A stretch of DNA of 6,798 nt from Candidatus Omnitrophota bacterium (lineage in GTDB: Bacteria > Omnitrophota > Gorgyraeia > JABMQH01): positions 2,542-9,339 of the forward strand of contig JAPLLL010000115.1 of the NCBI GenBank assembly GCA_026387595.1, given 5' to 3'. Numbering within the stretch: position 1 is the stretch's first letter; every line of letters starts with the position of its first letter. The position numbers and the translations under genes were made by a program. Positions 1-6,798 of this stretch are shown here, piece by piece. The notes beneath the pieces were generated by a model. That model was not told the DNA's origin. It did not search any database and was given only the letters and a program-made list of their open reading frames with translations.

Positions 1-1641
1 GACCTTGCCGTCCAGATTGCGCGCGGCCCGGCCCATGGTTTGAATCAGCGACGTTTCCGAGCGGAGGAAGCCTTCCTTGTCCGCGTCCAGGATCGCGACC
101 AGCGAGACCTCCGGCAGATCCAGTCCTTCACGCAAAAGATTGATCCCCACAAGACAGTCAAACTGCCTCTTTCTTAGATCCCGCAGTATTTCGACTCGTT
201 GTATCGTATCTATCTCTGAATGCAGATATCTTACCTTCAGCCCAAGTTCATTTAAATACGTTGATAGATCTTCTGCCATTTTTTTGGTCAGCGTGGTAAC
301 CAGCACTCTTTCTTTTCTTTGAGCCCGCAGGCGGATCTGCTCTATAAGGTCATCCACCTGGCCCTCGATAGGCTTTACGATTATTTCGGGATCCACCAGC
401 CCTGTGGGCCGTATTATCTGCTCAACAGCTGTCTTTGACCTTTCCATCTCATAAGGGCTCGGCGTTGCCGTGACAAAAACTGTCTGGCCTGTAAGCGATC
501 CAAATTCGTCAAACCTTAAAGGCCTGTTATCCAGGCAGGACCCAAGCCTGAACCCATATTCAACAAGAGTCTCTTTGCGGGCCTTATCGCCTTCGTACAT
601 ACCGCGCACCTGCGGCAGCGTAACGTGCGATTCATCTATTATGGTAATAAAATCTTTCGGGAAATAATCAATAAGGCAATCGGGCCGAGAGCCCGGCTGC
701 CTGCTTGAAAGGTGCCGCGAATAATTCTCTATGCCGTGGCAGTAGCCCACTTCTTTAAGCATCTCCATATCAAAACGCGTGCGCTGTAAGATCCGCTGCG
801 CCTCCAGCAGTTTATTCTGCTGTTTAAATTCCTCTACGCGCAGTGCAAGTTCCGCCTCGATCGTCTTAAGCGCTGCCTCTATCCTGTCCTGGCCCATAAC
901 AAAATGTTTGGCAGGATATATCGCCGCCTTTCCAATGCGCGCAACGGTCTTTCCGGTCAACGGGTCTATCACACTAAGCCTCTCTATCCTGTCAGCGGAT
1001 AATTCAACCCGCACTGCGTCCTGCCTGTAGGCCGGGAATATCTCGATCACATCCCCGCGGGCGCGGAATTTCCCTCTTGCAAAGTCTATGTCGTTTCGCT
1101 CATACTGGATCTCGACAAGGCGCTGCATGATTGCCGTACGGGAGATCACCTGGCCGGGTTCCATGAACAAAAGAAGCTGCGCGTAATCCTGGGGAGAACC
1201 GAGGTTATATATGCAGGAAACACTCGCAACAACAATAACGTCGTCCCTTGCCATGAGTGAGCTCGTAGCCGAGAGCCGCAGCCGGTCCAGGTTGTCATTT
1301 ATGGACGAATCTTTCTCTATGTAGGTATCGGTCTGCGGAATATACGCTTCAGGCTGGTAATAATCGTAATAACTTACAAAATATTCAACCGCATTTTCAG
1401 GAAAAAAAGATTTGAATTCGCTGTAAAGCTGGGCGGCGAGGGTCTTATTGTGGGATATAACTAATGCGGGCCTGCCGATATCCGCGATCACGTTCGCCAC
1501 CGTAAAGGTCTTGCCGGAACCCGTAACCCCCAAAAGCGTTGAATAACGCTCCCCGTTCTTTAATCTTCCCGCAAGCTCCCTTATTGCCTTTGGCTGGTCC
1601 CCGCATGGCCTCAGGTCACTTTGTAATCTGAACGTTGCCAT
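1..1641 (-). CDS. uvrB: UvrABC system protein B (excinuclease subunit B), 3' end cut by window edge
   Basis: UvrB is the damage-verifying, DExH-type helicase-fold ATPase of nucleotide excision repair. It is loaded by UvrA and recruits UvrC for incision. I read 547 uninterrupted codons from ATG at 1641 to the left edge. The N-terminus (FRLQSDLRPCGDQPKAI) matches the family start. Visible motifs are Walker A GVTGSGKT (residues 38-45), motif Ia SHNKTLAAQLYSEF (from 63), the Tyr-rich beta-hairpin base YYDYYQPEAY (91-100) that inserts between DNA strands, DESH (336-339), the TATP motif, LVTTLTKKMAEDL, and QTMGRAARN (motif VI, 534-542). The family is about 660-680 residues, so the end of helicase domain 2 and the C-terminal UVR domain that binds UvrC lie outside the window. 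The start is 26 bases inside the upstream ligase gene. No good Shine-Dalgarno precedes it, which suggests translational coupling. No frameshift or missing catalytic residue was seen. Confidence 0.97.
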   Translation of the reverse strand, partial: MATFRLQSDLRPCGDQPKAIRELAGRLKNGERYSTLLGVTGSGKTFTVANVIADIGRPALVISHNKTLAAQLYSEFKSFFPENAVEYFVSYYDYYQPEAYIPQTDTYIEKDSSINDNLDRLRLSATSSLMARDDVIVVASVSCIYNLGSPQDYAQLLLFMEPGQVISRTAIMQRLVEIQYERNDIDFARGKFRARGDVIEIFPAYRQDAVRVELSADRIERLSVIDPLTGKTVARIGKAAIYPAKHFVMGQDRIEAALKTIEAELALRVEEFKQQNKLLEAQRILQRTRFDMEMLKEVGYCHGIENYSRHLSSRQPGSRPDCLIDYFPKDFITIIDESHVTLPQVRGMYEGDKARKETLVEYGFRLGSCLDNRPLRFDEFGSLTGQTVFVTATPSPYEMERSKTAVEQIIRPTGLVDPEIIVKPIEGQVDDLIEQIRLRAQRKERVLVTTLTKKMAEDLSTYLNELGLKVRYLHSEIDTIQRVEILRDLRKRQFDCLVGINLLREGLDLPEVSLVAILDADKEGFLRSETSLIQTMGRAARNLDGKV

Positions 1642-3553
1642 AATATTCGGATAAAAATCTCTCGTCAAATATCTTGTTCATTATGTCGTTTATTTTCTTG
1701 CTGTTTTTGGAATCCTTGCCGATCTGCATCAGGATAAACTGGCACTGCGCCTCTGCCTCCGGATACATGCGGTTCTCCGTATAGATCTCTGCAAGCCTGA
1801 TACGCGCGTCTGAAAAATAAGGGTTAAGAAGAAGCACCTTGTTATATTCGCCGATAGAATCCTGCCTCAAATTATCCTTATAATACGTTTCCGCAAGCGC
1901 AACGTGGAAATTTATCGCGTCATCAGTCTCAAGCGCGGACTTGAAGGCCTTCGCCGCGGCATCATAGTCTTTAGTTAGCAGGGCATAATTGCCCAAATAG
2001 ATAACGGCACCCGAATGAGGATTGAAAAATAAAGAAGTTTTCGCTTCCGCCAAAGCGGCGTCAAACTTGCGCTCCTTGTCCAGGTCAACCATCCGTTTAA
2101 GAAATACATCGCTCAGGAACATCTTTACCGGCCAGACCGATAAAAATACCATGGCTAAAACAACGCCGCCCCTGGAGACCGACTTTTTTAAAGCGCTGCC
2201 GCGTAAAAAAAACAGGGCCCTGTTTTCCAAATGCCGCGTCTCATGCGGGGCGAACAATAATCCCGTAAAAACCCAGAATAAAAGTCCGTTCGGCATGACA
2301 TGCATAGGAAAGCTCAAGAATGAATGCGCCAGAAAAGCTATGATACCGCTCAGGATCCCGAGCGCAAAAAGCTGCTTTTTATATCCGAAAATATCAAAAT
2401 AAAGAAACATCCCGTTTTTAAACACAACGAGAAATATCACGAAAAATATAAGAAGGGCAAATATGCCGCTCTCTGCCCAAAACTGGAGATACTCATTCAG
2501 GACATTTTTATCCCGCTCCCTGTCCAGGGTAAGAGAATCAAACTCTTTTTTCTGCGCCTTTATCAGCCTGCCCCTGTATTCCGGGAACCTCAGCTTGAAG
2601 TTGCCTATGCCTACGCCTGTCAAAGGATTGTCCCGCACCATACGGTATGCGCTCCTATAGACAAATACCCTGTTTTGAAAGCCGTGGCGCCATATCTTGG
2701 AAGCCTTCGCCTGCTTTAAGAGTGACGGCGAGTGCAGTTTATTGTTAACAAAAAAGAGTCCTGTGAGCGCAACCAAAACAAAGGCAAGCACTATAATGCT
2801 GCTTGGCAGGTGCGGTACTATTGTTTTCTGGCACACTATGTTGCGAAGCCGTATTTTTTCGATGACAAACAAGTGGACCATGAACGCAAGGCCCAAAAAC
2901 AAGCCGATAAAAGCGCCGATCGAAAAAGTAATCAGGATCGCCGTAAAGATTATGGCAAGGCTTACGAGCATGAATAGTTTTTTTGAAAACTTCTGGGCTG
3001 ATATATAAAATGCCAGGCCTACCGGGAATATCAAAATGAGGTAATCGGCCAGAAATTCCGGGTTGCCGAAGCTTGAATACAACCTGAACCTCCAGTCCGG
3101 GAACATGATCCCCTGATACCTGATAAAATCCATCCCTTGGTATTGAAATAAAGCGTATAGCGCGGCAATAAACCCGGCCAGATATGCGAAAAATGCAACT
3201 ATGCGGGCTTCCTTCTGCCGGACAATATTAACACACACAAAAAAGGCAGCCATGAAAGTAAGGACCTGAGCATAATCCCTTACCGCTAAATAAGGGCTTT
3301 TCGCCCATATAATGGAGATACCCAGCACGCCGCAAAAAGCAAGAAGCACAAAGTAAAACCTGGTCCGGATGATCTCGATCCTTTCCTGGTTGATTTCCTT
3401 TATCAGCCACAGCCCCAGGCATAAAATGATCATGAGCTGGCTGAATAATTCTTTCGACGGGTGGTAATAGTCAATGGTGAGCGGGACGATCAGCAACGGA
3501 GTCAAGAACACGGTGGCAATAAATAGACCCAGAATAGCTTTTCTCATTTTCAT
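1616..3553 (-). CDS. O-antigen ligase/polymerase-like membrane protein (Wzy_C/WaaL type) with C-terminal TPR domain
   Basis: The frame opens at 3553 (645 aa), but an ATG at 3547 is better placed behind the GGAGG site. Numbering here is from 3553. By eye there are about 13 hydrophobic segments: roughly 5-27, 36-52, 66-84, 96-112, 117-137, 166-184, 191-210, 211-231, 251-270, 361-378, 394-412, 419-435 and 462-480. The large hydrophilic loop (271-360) carries NRVFVYRSAYRMVRDNPLTGVGIGNF (split at 294-308 and 309-319) and LNEYLQFWAESG (352-363), the pattern of the Wzy_C family, which includes O-antigen ligases, polymerases and some protein glycosyltransferases. HSFLSFPMHV (410-419) is also typical. 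Residues about 485-610 form around three TPR-like repeats (such as RKFDAALAEAKTSLFFNP). With the N-terminus inside, the big loop and the TPRs would be periplasmic, and the Lys/Arg-rich segments 379-394 and 436-461 cytoplasmic. The likely role is transfer or polymerisation of lipid-linked glycan at the outer face of the inner membrane; the substrate is unknown. L352 occupies the usual His position. Confidence 0.85.
   Translation of the reverse strand: MKMRKAILGLFIATVFLTPLLIVPLTIDYYHPSKELFSQLMIILCLGLWLIKEINQERIEIIRTRFYFVLLAFCGVLGISIIWAKSPYLAVRDYAQVLTFMAAFFVCVNIVRQKEARIVAFFAYLAGFIAALYALFQYQGMDFIRYQGIMFPDWRFRLYSSFGNPEFLADYLILIFPVGLAFYISAQKFSKKLFMLVSLAIIFTAILITFSIGAFIGLFLGLAFMVHLFVIEKIRLRNIVCQKTIVPHLPSSIIVLAFVLVALTGLFFVNNKLHSPSLLKQAKASKIWRHGFQNRVFVYRSAYRMVRDNPLTGVGIGNFKLRFPEYRGRLIKAQKKEFDSLTLDRERDKNVLNEYLQFWAESGIFALLIFFVIFLVVFKNGMFLYFDIFGYKKQLFALGILSGIIAFLAHSFLSFPMHVMPNGLLFWVFTGLLFAPHETRHLENRALFFLRGSALKKSVSRGGVVLAMVFLSVWPVKMFLSDVFLKRMVDLDKERKFDAALAEAKTSLFFNPHSGAVIYLGNYALLTKDYDAAAKAFKSALETDDAINFHVALAETYYKDNLRQDSIGEYNKVLLLNPYFSDARIRLAEIYTENRMYPEAEAQCQFILMQIGKDSKNSKKINDIMNKIFDERFLSEYYGNVQITK
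2205..2226 (-). other. Perfect 18-base palindrome with a T-run inside the ligase gene
   Basis: AAAACAGGGCCCTGTTTT (2209-2226) is a perfect palindrome. On the transcribed (minus) sense it is followed by four more T residues, giving eight T in a row (2212 down to 2205). The shape is loosely that of an intrinsic terminator: a 7-bp stem, a GGCC loop and a U-tract. The stem has only three GC-containing pairs outside the loop, and the sequence encodes an ordinary ENRALFFLR segment. The palindrome is certain; a function is not. Confidence 0.3.
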
Positions 3554-4404
3554 GCCTCCAGGGAAAAATCTATTGATTTAACCGAATGGGTAAGGCTGCC
3601 GACCGATATGAAATCCACACCGGCCTTTGCGATATCGCGTATATTATCAAGCGTAATACCGCCGGATGCTTCCAGTTTAGTCACCAGTTGCCGGTTACCA
3701 GTCACCAGTTTGTTTCTTATCTTAACTGCTCGTTTAATATCATGAAGGTTCATATTGTCCAGCATTATAATATCAGGTCCCGCTTTCAGCGCTTCTTTAA
3801 ATTCCCTCAAGCTCTCAACTTCAACCTCGATTTTCTTTTTTGTCTTTTTTCTTAAACTTGCTACCATCTTCTTTAAACTGGGAACCGGGAACTGGGAACT
3901 GGCAACTGCCTTATGGTTGTCTTTTATTAAAACCCTATCCCACAACCCCATTCTGTGATTATGGCCTCCGGCCACCCTAACGGCATATTTTTCAAGGCTC
4001 CTTAAAAGCGGGGTGGTCTTACGGGTATCCAGGATCTTTGCCTTATACGGTTTGATGCGATTTACATATTTATTTGTCAGCGTGGCAATGCCGCTCAGCC
4101 TGGCAATAAAATTCAGCGCTACACGTTCTCCTGCCAATACTTTGTCTGCCCTGCCCCTGATAACGCAGACAGTGATCCCGGGCCTTACAGGGCGGCCTTC
4201 CCGTACCTTGCGCGTGATCTTTATTTTTTTGTCAATTGCTTTAAACACCATTTCGACTACGGACAAACCCACAAGGATGCCTTTTTCTTTTGCGATGATC
4301 CTTGCGGTAATATGCTTTGGTTTGGGAAAAAGAGACCGGGTTGTTATGTCGCCTTTTCCGATGTCCTCTTTCAGCGCATCTTTTATCAGCTGCTCTATTT
4401 TCAC
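3550..4404 (-). CDS. nadC: Nicotinate-nucleotide pyrophosphorylase, carboxylating (quinolinate phosphoribosyltransferase)
   Basis: NadC converts quinolinate and PRPP to nicotinate mononucleotide, CO2 and pyrophosphate, the step joining de novo quinolinate synthesis to NAD assembly in the cytosol. The 284-aa product is of family length. Visible signatures in order are EDIGKGDITT (13-22), AGERVALNFIARLSGIAT (91-108), DTRKTTP (126-132), GGHNHR (146-151), KDNH (161-164), KIEVEVES (191-198), MLDN (214-217), EASGGIT (245-251) and ISVGSLTHS (266-274). Together these hold the basic and acidic residues that bind quinolinate and PRPP. The start is GTG, overlapping the valS stop as GTGA, with AAAGGA six bases upstream. 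The stop overlaps the next gene's outer ATG. Residues 166-177 (AVASSQFPVPSL) and 232-241 (KLVTGNRQLV) are encoded by heptamer repeat arrays and look like added loop sequence relative to remembered homologues. Neither disrupts a recognised active-site motif. No nadA or nadB is visible here. Confidence 0.96.
   Translation of the reverse strand: MKIEQLIKDALKEDIGKGDITTRSLFPKPKHITARIIAKEKGILVGLSVVEMVFKAIDKKIKITRKVREGRPVRPGITVCVIRGRADKVLAGERVALNFIARLSGIATLTNKYVNRIKPYKAKILDTRKTTPLLRSLEKYAVRVAGGHNHRMGLWDRVLIKDNHKAVASSQFPVPSLKKMVASLRKKTKKKIEVEVESLREFKEALKAGPDIIMLDNMNLHDIKRAVKIRNKLVTGNRQLVTKLEASGGITLDNIRDIAKAGVDFISVGSLTHSVKSIDFSLEA
3555..3559 (-). promoter_or_regulatory. Ribosome binding site that decides the ligase start
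   Basis: The minus strand reads GGAGG within the final codons of nadC. It is only one base from the ATG at 3553, which is too close, but seven bases from the in-frame ATG at 3547. The inner start (643 aa) is therefore more likely to be used, and the ATGA overlap with nadC may be incidental. Confidence 0.7.
3684..3711 (+). repeat. Heptamer tandem array A inside nadC (4 units, consensus CCAGTTN)
   Basis: Four consecutive 7-base units on the plus strand start at 3684, 3691, 3698 and 3705. All fit CC-A/G-GT-T/C-N. They encode nadC residues 232-241 (KLVTGNRQLV, minus strand). A further CCAGTTT at 3672 is out of phase and encodes the conserved KLEAS segment, so it is probably chance. The same unit occurs in array B in the opposite orientation. 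Confidence 0.8.
3876..3910 (-). repeat. Heptamer tandem array B inside nadC (5 units, consensus CCAGTTN on minus strand)
   Basis: Five consecutive 7-base units read on the plus strand as AACTGGG or one/two-base variants, starting at 3876, 3883, 3890, 3897 and 3904. On the minus strand they read as CCAGTTC-type units, the same family as array A but inverted. They encode nadC residues about 166-177 (AVASSQFPVPSL), directly after the KDNH motif. A seven-base period does not follow codons, so the array is a DNA-level repeat and not a peptide repeat. Confidence 0.85.
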
Positions 4405-6798
4405 GCTATATCCTTTAGATTGGCCTCAAGCAGGCGCAGCGTTTCCGCGAGTTCAGCCTTTCTCTTCTTTTCGCCTTCCACTATATCTTTCGGCGCCTTT
4501 TTAAGAAATTCCTTATTTTTCAGCCGTTGCCCTATGCCGTTTATCGTGCTGTTTGTTTCTTCAATTTTCTTGCTTATGCGGCCCTTTTCTTTCTCAAGGT
4601 CAATAAGTGCCTCAAGCGGGACGTAAACCTGCGTATCTTTTACGATAGCGACTGCGGATCTGGGCGGCTTAACGATATTATCGCCCGTCTTTAGATCTTG
4701 CGCCTTTACCAGCGCCTTTATATAGCCGGAATTGGCATTCAAATGCTGCGCTGTATCTTTTGGGGCCTTTACCAGTATATTTATCCTTGCCTTCGGGTCT
4801 ATGTTCCAGGCAGCCCGGATATTACGCACTGCGGTTATAACATCGATAATGGCCTGCATCTGGCCGTCGATCTTTTTATTTATCATCTGCTTCTGCACAT
4901 GAGGCCACGGCTGGGTCATGATAGTCTCCGGCGAAAGGCTGTGCCAAATCTCTTCTGTAATGAACGGCATGAACGGATGCAGCACCCGTAGCGATTTTTC
5001 TAAAACTTTATAAAGGATAAGTTGGGTATGCGGTTCGTTTATTTCGGCTTTGGAAAGCTCGATATACCAGTCGCAGAATTCATGCCAGAAAAATTCGTAA
5101 ATACCAAGCGCCGCTTCGTTAAACCGGTAATTCTCAAGCGACTTTTCAACGGACTCCAGCGCCTGATAAAACCGGCTCAGGATCCATTTGTCGGCAAGGC
5201 TCATATTATGCGCATCGTAAGAGGCGCACAGGTCCGCCTTCATATTTTCCGCCTTCAGGTTGCTTATGATGAACCGCGAGGCGTTCCAGATCTTATTCGC
5301 GAAATTCCTGCCGAATTCAAATTTCTGTTTGGACAGGAAAACATCCTGGCCCACCGCGGTTATGGAGATTATGCTGAATCTTAGCGCATCCGCGCCGAAT
5401 TCTTTTATTATTTCAAGCGGGTCTATGATATTGCCCAGGGACTTTGACATCTTCTTGCCGGTATCGTCGCGCACGGTCCCATGGATATAAACATCCCTGA
5501 ACGGTATTTCTTTCTGAAACTCAATGCCTGCCATTATCATGCGCGCCACCCAGAAAAATATTATTTCCTGCGCGGTCACAAGCGCGGATGTCGGATAAAA
5601 ATACTTAAGGTCCTTTTCGTCCTTAAATGTGGCGAACGGCCACAGCCAGGAGGAGAACCACGTATCCAGCACGTCTTCATCCTGGGCCATATCAACAGAA
5701 CCGCAGGCAGGGCATTTCTCGGGCCCGGTCAGGGACACGGTAACCTCTTCGCATTTTTTGCAATAATAAACCGGCAGTCTATGCCCCCACCAGATCTGGC
5801 GCGATATGCACCAGTCCTGTATGTTCTCCATCCAGTTCAGGTATACCTTGGTCCATCTGTCCGGGTAAAATTTTATTCTGCCTTTTTTAACCGCCTCTAT
5901 CGCTGGTTTCGCAAGCGGCTTCATTTTCACGAACCATTGTTTCGAAAGATACGGCTCGATGATCGTGTGGCATCGGTAGCAGTGGCCCGCTGATAAATTA
6001 TGCGGGTCCTCCTTTACCAGCAACTTTTTTTCTTTCAGGTCCTCCAGGATAACTTCGCGTGCCTCGAACCGGTCCATGTCCCGGTAATCGCCTGCGTTCT
6101 CATTCATCCTGGCGTCCGGACGCATTACGTTCACGAATTCCAGCTTATGTTTTTTCCCGAGCGCGTAATCATTCGGGTCGTGCGCGGGCGTGACCTTTAC
6201 CGCGCCTGTGCCGAATGCCATATCCACCATGCTGTCGGCGATTATTTTTATCTCTCTTTCAACCAGGGGTAATATGAGCGTTTTACCGAGAAGTTTTTTA
6301 TATCTTTTATCTTTCGGATTAACCGCGACCGCGGTGTCGCCAAGCATCGTCTCAGGCCGGGTCGTGGCAACGGTAACGAACTGGTTTGCGTCTTCTTTAA
6401 GCGGATATTTTATGTAGTATAGGTGGCCCTGCAGTTCATGATGCGGCGCCTCTTCATCGGAAAGGGCTGTCTGGCAGCGCGGGCACCAGTTGATTATATA
6501 ATCCCCGCGGTAGATCAGGCCTTTATCGTAAAGCCTTTTGAATACGTCCGCCACGGACCCGGAATACCCTTCATCCATTGTAAAACGCGTCCTGTCCCAA
6601 TCGCAGGAAGAGCCGAGCTTTTTAAGCTGCATGATAATAGTCGAGCCGTATTGCTCTTTCCATTGCCATACGCGCTCGACGAACTTTTCCCTTCCCAGGT
6701 CCTGGCGCCTCAACCCGTCCTTGGCGATCTGTTTTTCCACGACATTCTGCGTCGCTATACCGGCGTGGTCTGTCCCCGGCATCCAGAGCGCCTCCATG
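4401..6798 (-). CDS. valS: Valyl-tRNA synthetase, 5' end cut by window edge
   Basis: This class I synthetase charges tRNA-Val with valine and edits mischarged threonine. The frame runs off the right edge. The Met at 6797 is internal, because it lies just before PGTDHAGIATQ (7-17), and the PPPNVTG..HxGH signature that normally precedes it is missing. About 70 residues are therefore outside. Numbered from that Met, the sequence shows WCPRC (104-108), the CP1 editing domain with TTRPETMLGDTAVAV (145-159) and GTGAVKVTPAHDPNDY (196-211), CYRCH (273-277), ISRQIWWGHRLPVYYC (331-346), a Cys4 zinc ribbon (C346, C349, C362, C365), DVLDTWFSS (375-383), KMSKS (449-453), the helical anticodon-binding domain, and a C-terminal coiled coil (about 728-798) of the bacterial type. 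An expected full length near 870 aa fits a compact bacterial ValRS. The TGA stop overlaps the nadC GTG. No T-box or other leader can be seen because the 5' region is absent. Confidence 0.97.
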   Translation of the reverse strand, partial: MEALWMPGTDHAGIATQNVVEKQIAKDGLRRQDLGREKFVERVWQWKEQYGSTIIMQLKKLGSSCDWDRTRFTMDEGYSGSVADVFKRLYDKGLIYRGDYIINWCPRCQTALSDEEAPHHELQGHLYYIKYPLKEDANQFVTVATTRPETMLGDTAVAVNPKDKRYKKLLGKTLILPLVEREIKIIADSMVDMAFGTGAVKVTPAHDPNDYALGKKHKLEFVNVMRPDARMNENAGDYRDMDRFEAREVILEDLKEKKLLVKEDPHNLSAGHCYRCHTIIEPYLSKQWFVKMKPLAKPAIEAVKKGRIKFYPDRWTKVYLNWMENIQDWCISRQIWWGHRLPVYYCKKCEEVTVSLTGPEKCPACGSVDMAQDEDVLDTWFSSWLWPFATFKDEKDLKYFYPTSALVTAQEIIFFWVARMIMAGIEFQKEIPFRDVYIHGTVRDDTGKKMSKSLGNIIDPLEIIKEFGADALRFSIISITAVGQDVFLSKQKFEFGRNFANKIWNASRFIISNLKAENMKADLCASYDAHNMSLADKWILSRFYQALESVEKSLENYRFNEAALGIYEFFWHEFCDWYIELSKAEINEPHTQLILYKVLEKSLRVLHPFMPFITEEIWHSLSPETIMTQPWPHVQKQMINKKIDGQMQAIIDVITAVRNIRAAWNIDPKARINILVKAPKDTAQHLNANSGYIKALVKAQDLKTGDNIVKPPRSAVAIVKDTQVYVPLEALIDLEKEKGRISKKIEETNSTINGIGQRLKNKEFLKKAPKDIVEGEKKRKAELAETLRLLEANLKDIA
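4411..4416 (-). promoter_or_regulatory. Ribosome binding site for nadC
   Basis: The minus strand reads AAAGGA, then six bases, then GTG at 4404. This good Shine-Dalgarno match inside the last codons of valS supports the GTG start and the GTGA stop/start overlap. Confidence 0.75.

Noticed and set aside
1666..1668. TTG at 1668 as an alternative uvrB start
   Set aside because: It adds nine residues before the well-conserved family N-terminus and has no better ribosome site than the ATG at 1641.
2022..2719. Overlapping plus-strand frames of 126 and 131 aa
   Set aside because: They are antisense to the ligase gene, low in recognisable features and overlap each other. No independent support.
3684..3910. 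CRISPR array
   Set aside because: The units are 7 bases, directly tandem, without spacers, and lie in a coding gene in two orientations.
4013..4504. Plus-strand open frame of 163 aa
   Set aside because: It lies antisense across nadC and the valS end, has no recognisable domain, and is explained by the codon pattern of the real genes on the other strand.
5481..5993. Plus-strand open frame of 170 aa
   Set aside because: It is wholly antisense to conserved valS motifs including the zinc ribbon and the region before KMSKS. It is a shadow frame.
5832..6491. Single CCAGTT words at 5832 and 6486 in valS as further repeat copies
   Set aside because: They are isolated, not tandem, and encode conserved ValRS residues (LNWMEN and NWCPRC), so chance is enough.
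6795..6797. ATG at 6797 as the valS start
   Set aside because: It is followed at once by PGTDHAGIATQ, which in ValRS lies about 70-80 residues into the protein after the HIGH-type signature. It is an internal Met.
1..6798. A new defence, mobile or biosynthetic multi-gene system
   Set aside because: All bases are accounted for by four recognisable genes. Nothing in their domains or arrangement indicates such a system.

Overview
The window is one block of minus-strand coding sequence with no intergenic space. In transcription order (right to left) it holds valS (valyl-tRNA synthetase, N-terminus cut by the right edge), nadC (quinolinate phosphoribosyltransferase), an O-antigen ligase/polymerase-like membrane protein with a C-terminal TPR domain, and uvrB (excision nuclease subunit B, C-terminus cut by the left edge). 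The junctions are a 4-base GTGA overlap (valS/nadC), a 4-base ATGA overlap or 2-base gap depending on the start used (nadC/ligase), and a 26-base overlap (ligase/uvrB). This packing implies one polycistronic message with coupled translation. No promoter, rho-independent terminator between genes, tRNA, rRNA, CRISPR array, transposase or phage gene was seen.

The sequence is clearly bacterial: it has uvrB and a bacterial-type ValRS with a C-terminal coiled coil. GC content looks moderate. The ligase-TPR protein suggests a diderm with surface glycans. A large TPR-fused Wzy_C/WaaL-type protein in a tight housekeeping cluster resembles uncultivated diderm lineages such as Omnitrophota or Elusimicrobiota. 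That placement is an impression from memory, not a result.

The four genes serve different functions: translation, NAD synthesis, envelope glycan assembly and DNA repair. The cluster is therefore probably a co-transcribed housekeeping run and not a dedicated pathway. I found no convincing new multi-gene system.

The most unusual structure is inside nadC. Two short arrays of a degenerate heptamer (consensus CCAGTTN), in opposite orientations and 164 bases apart, sit in frame and add short peptides to two likely surface loops. They resemble a small repeat element that has entered a coding gene. A second point of interest is that the ligase-like protein has Leu where the H[NSQ]-x9-G motif of WaaL-type ligases has its functional His.
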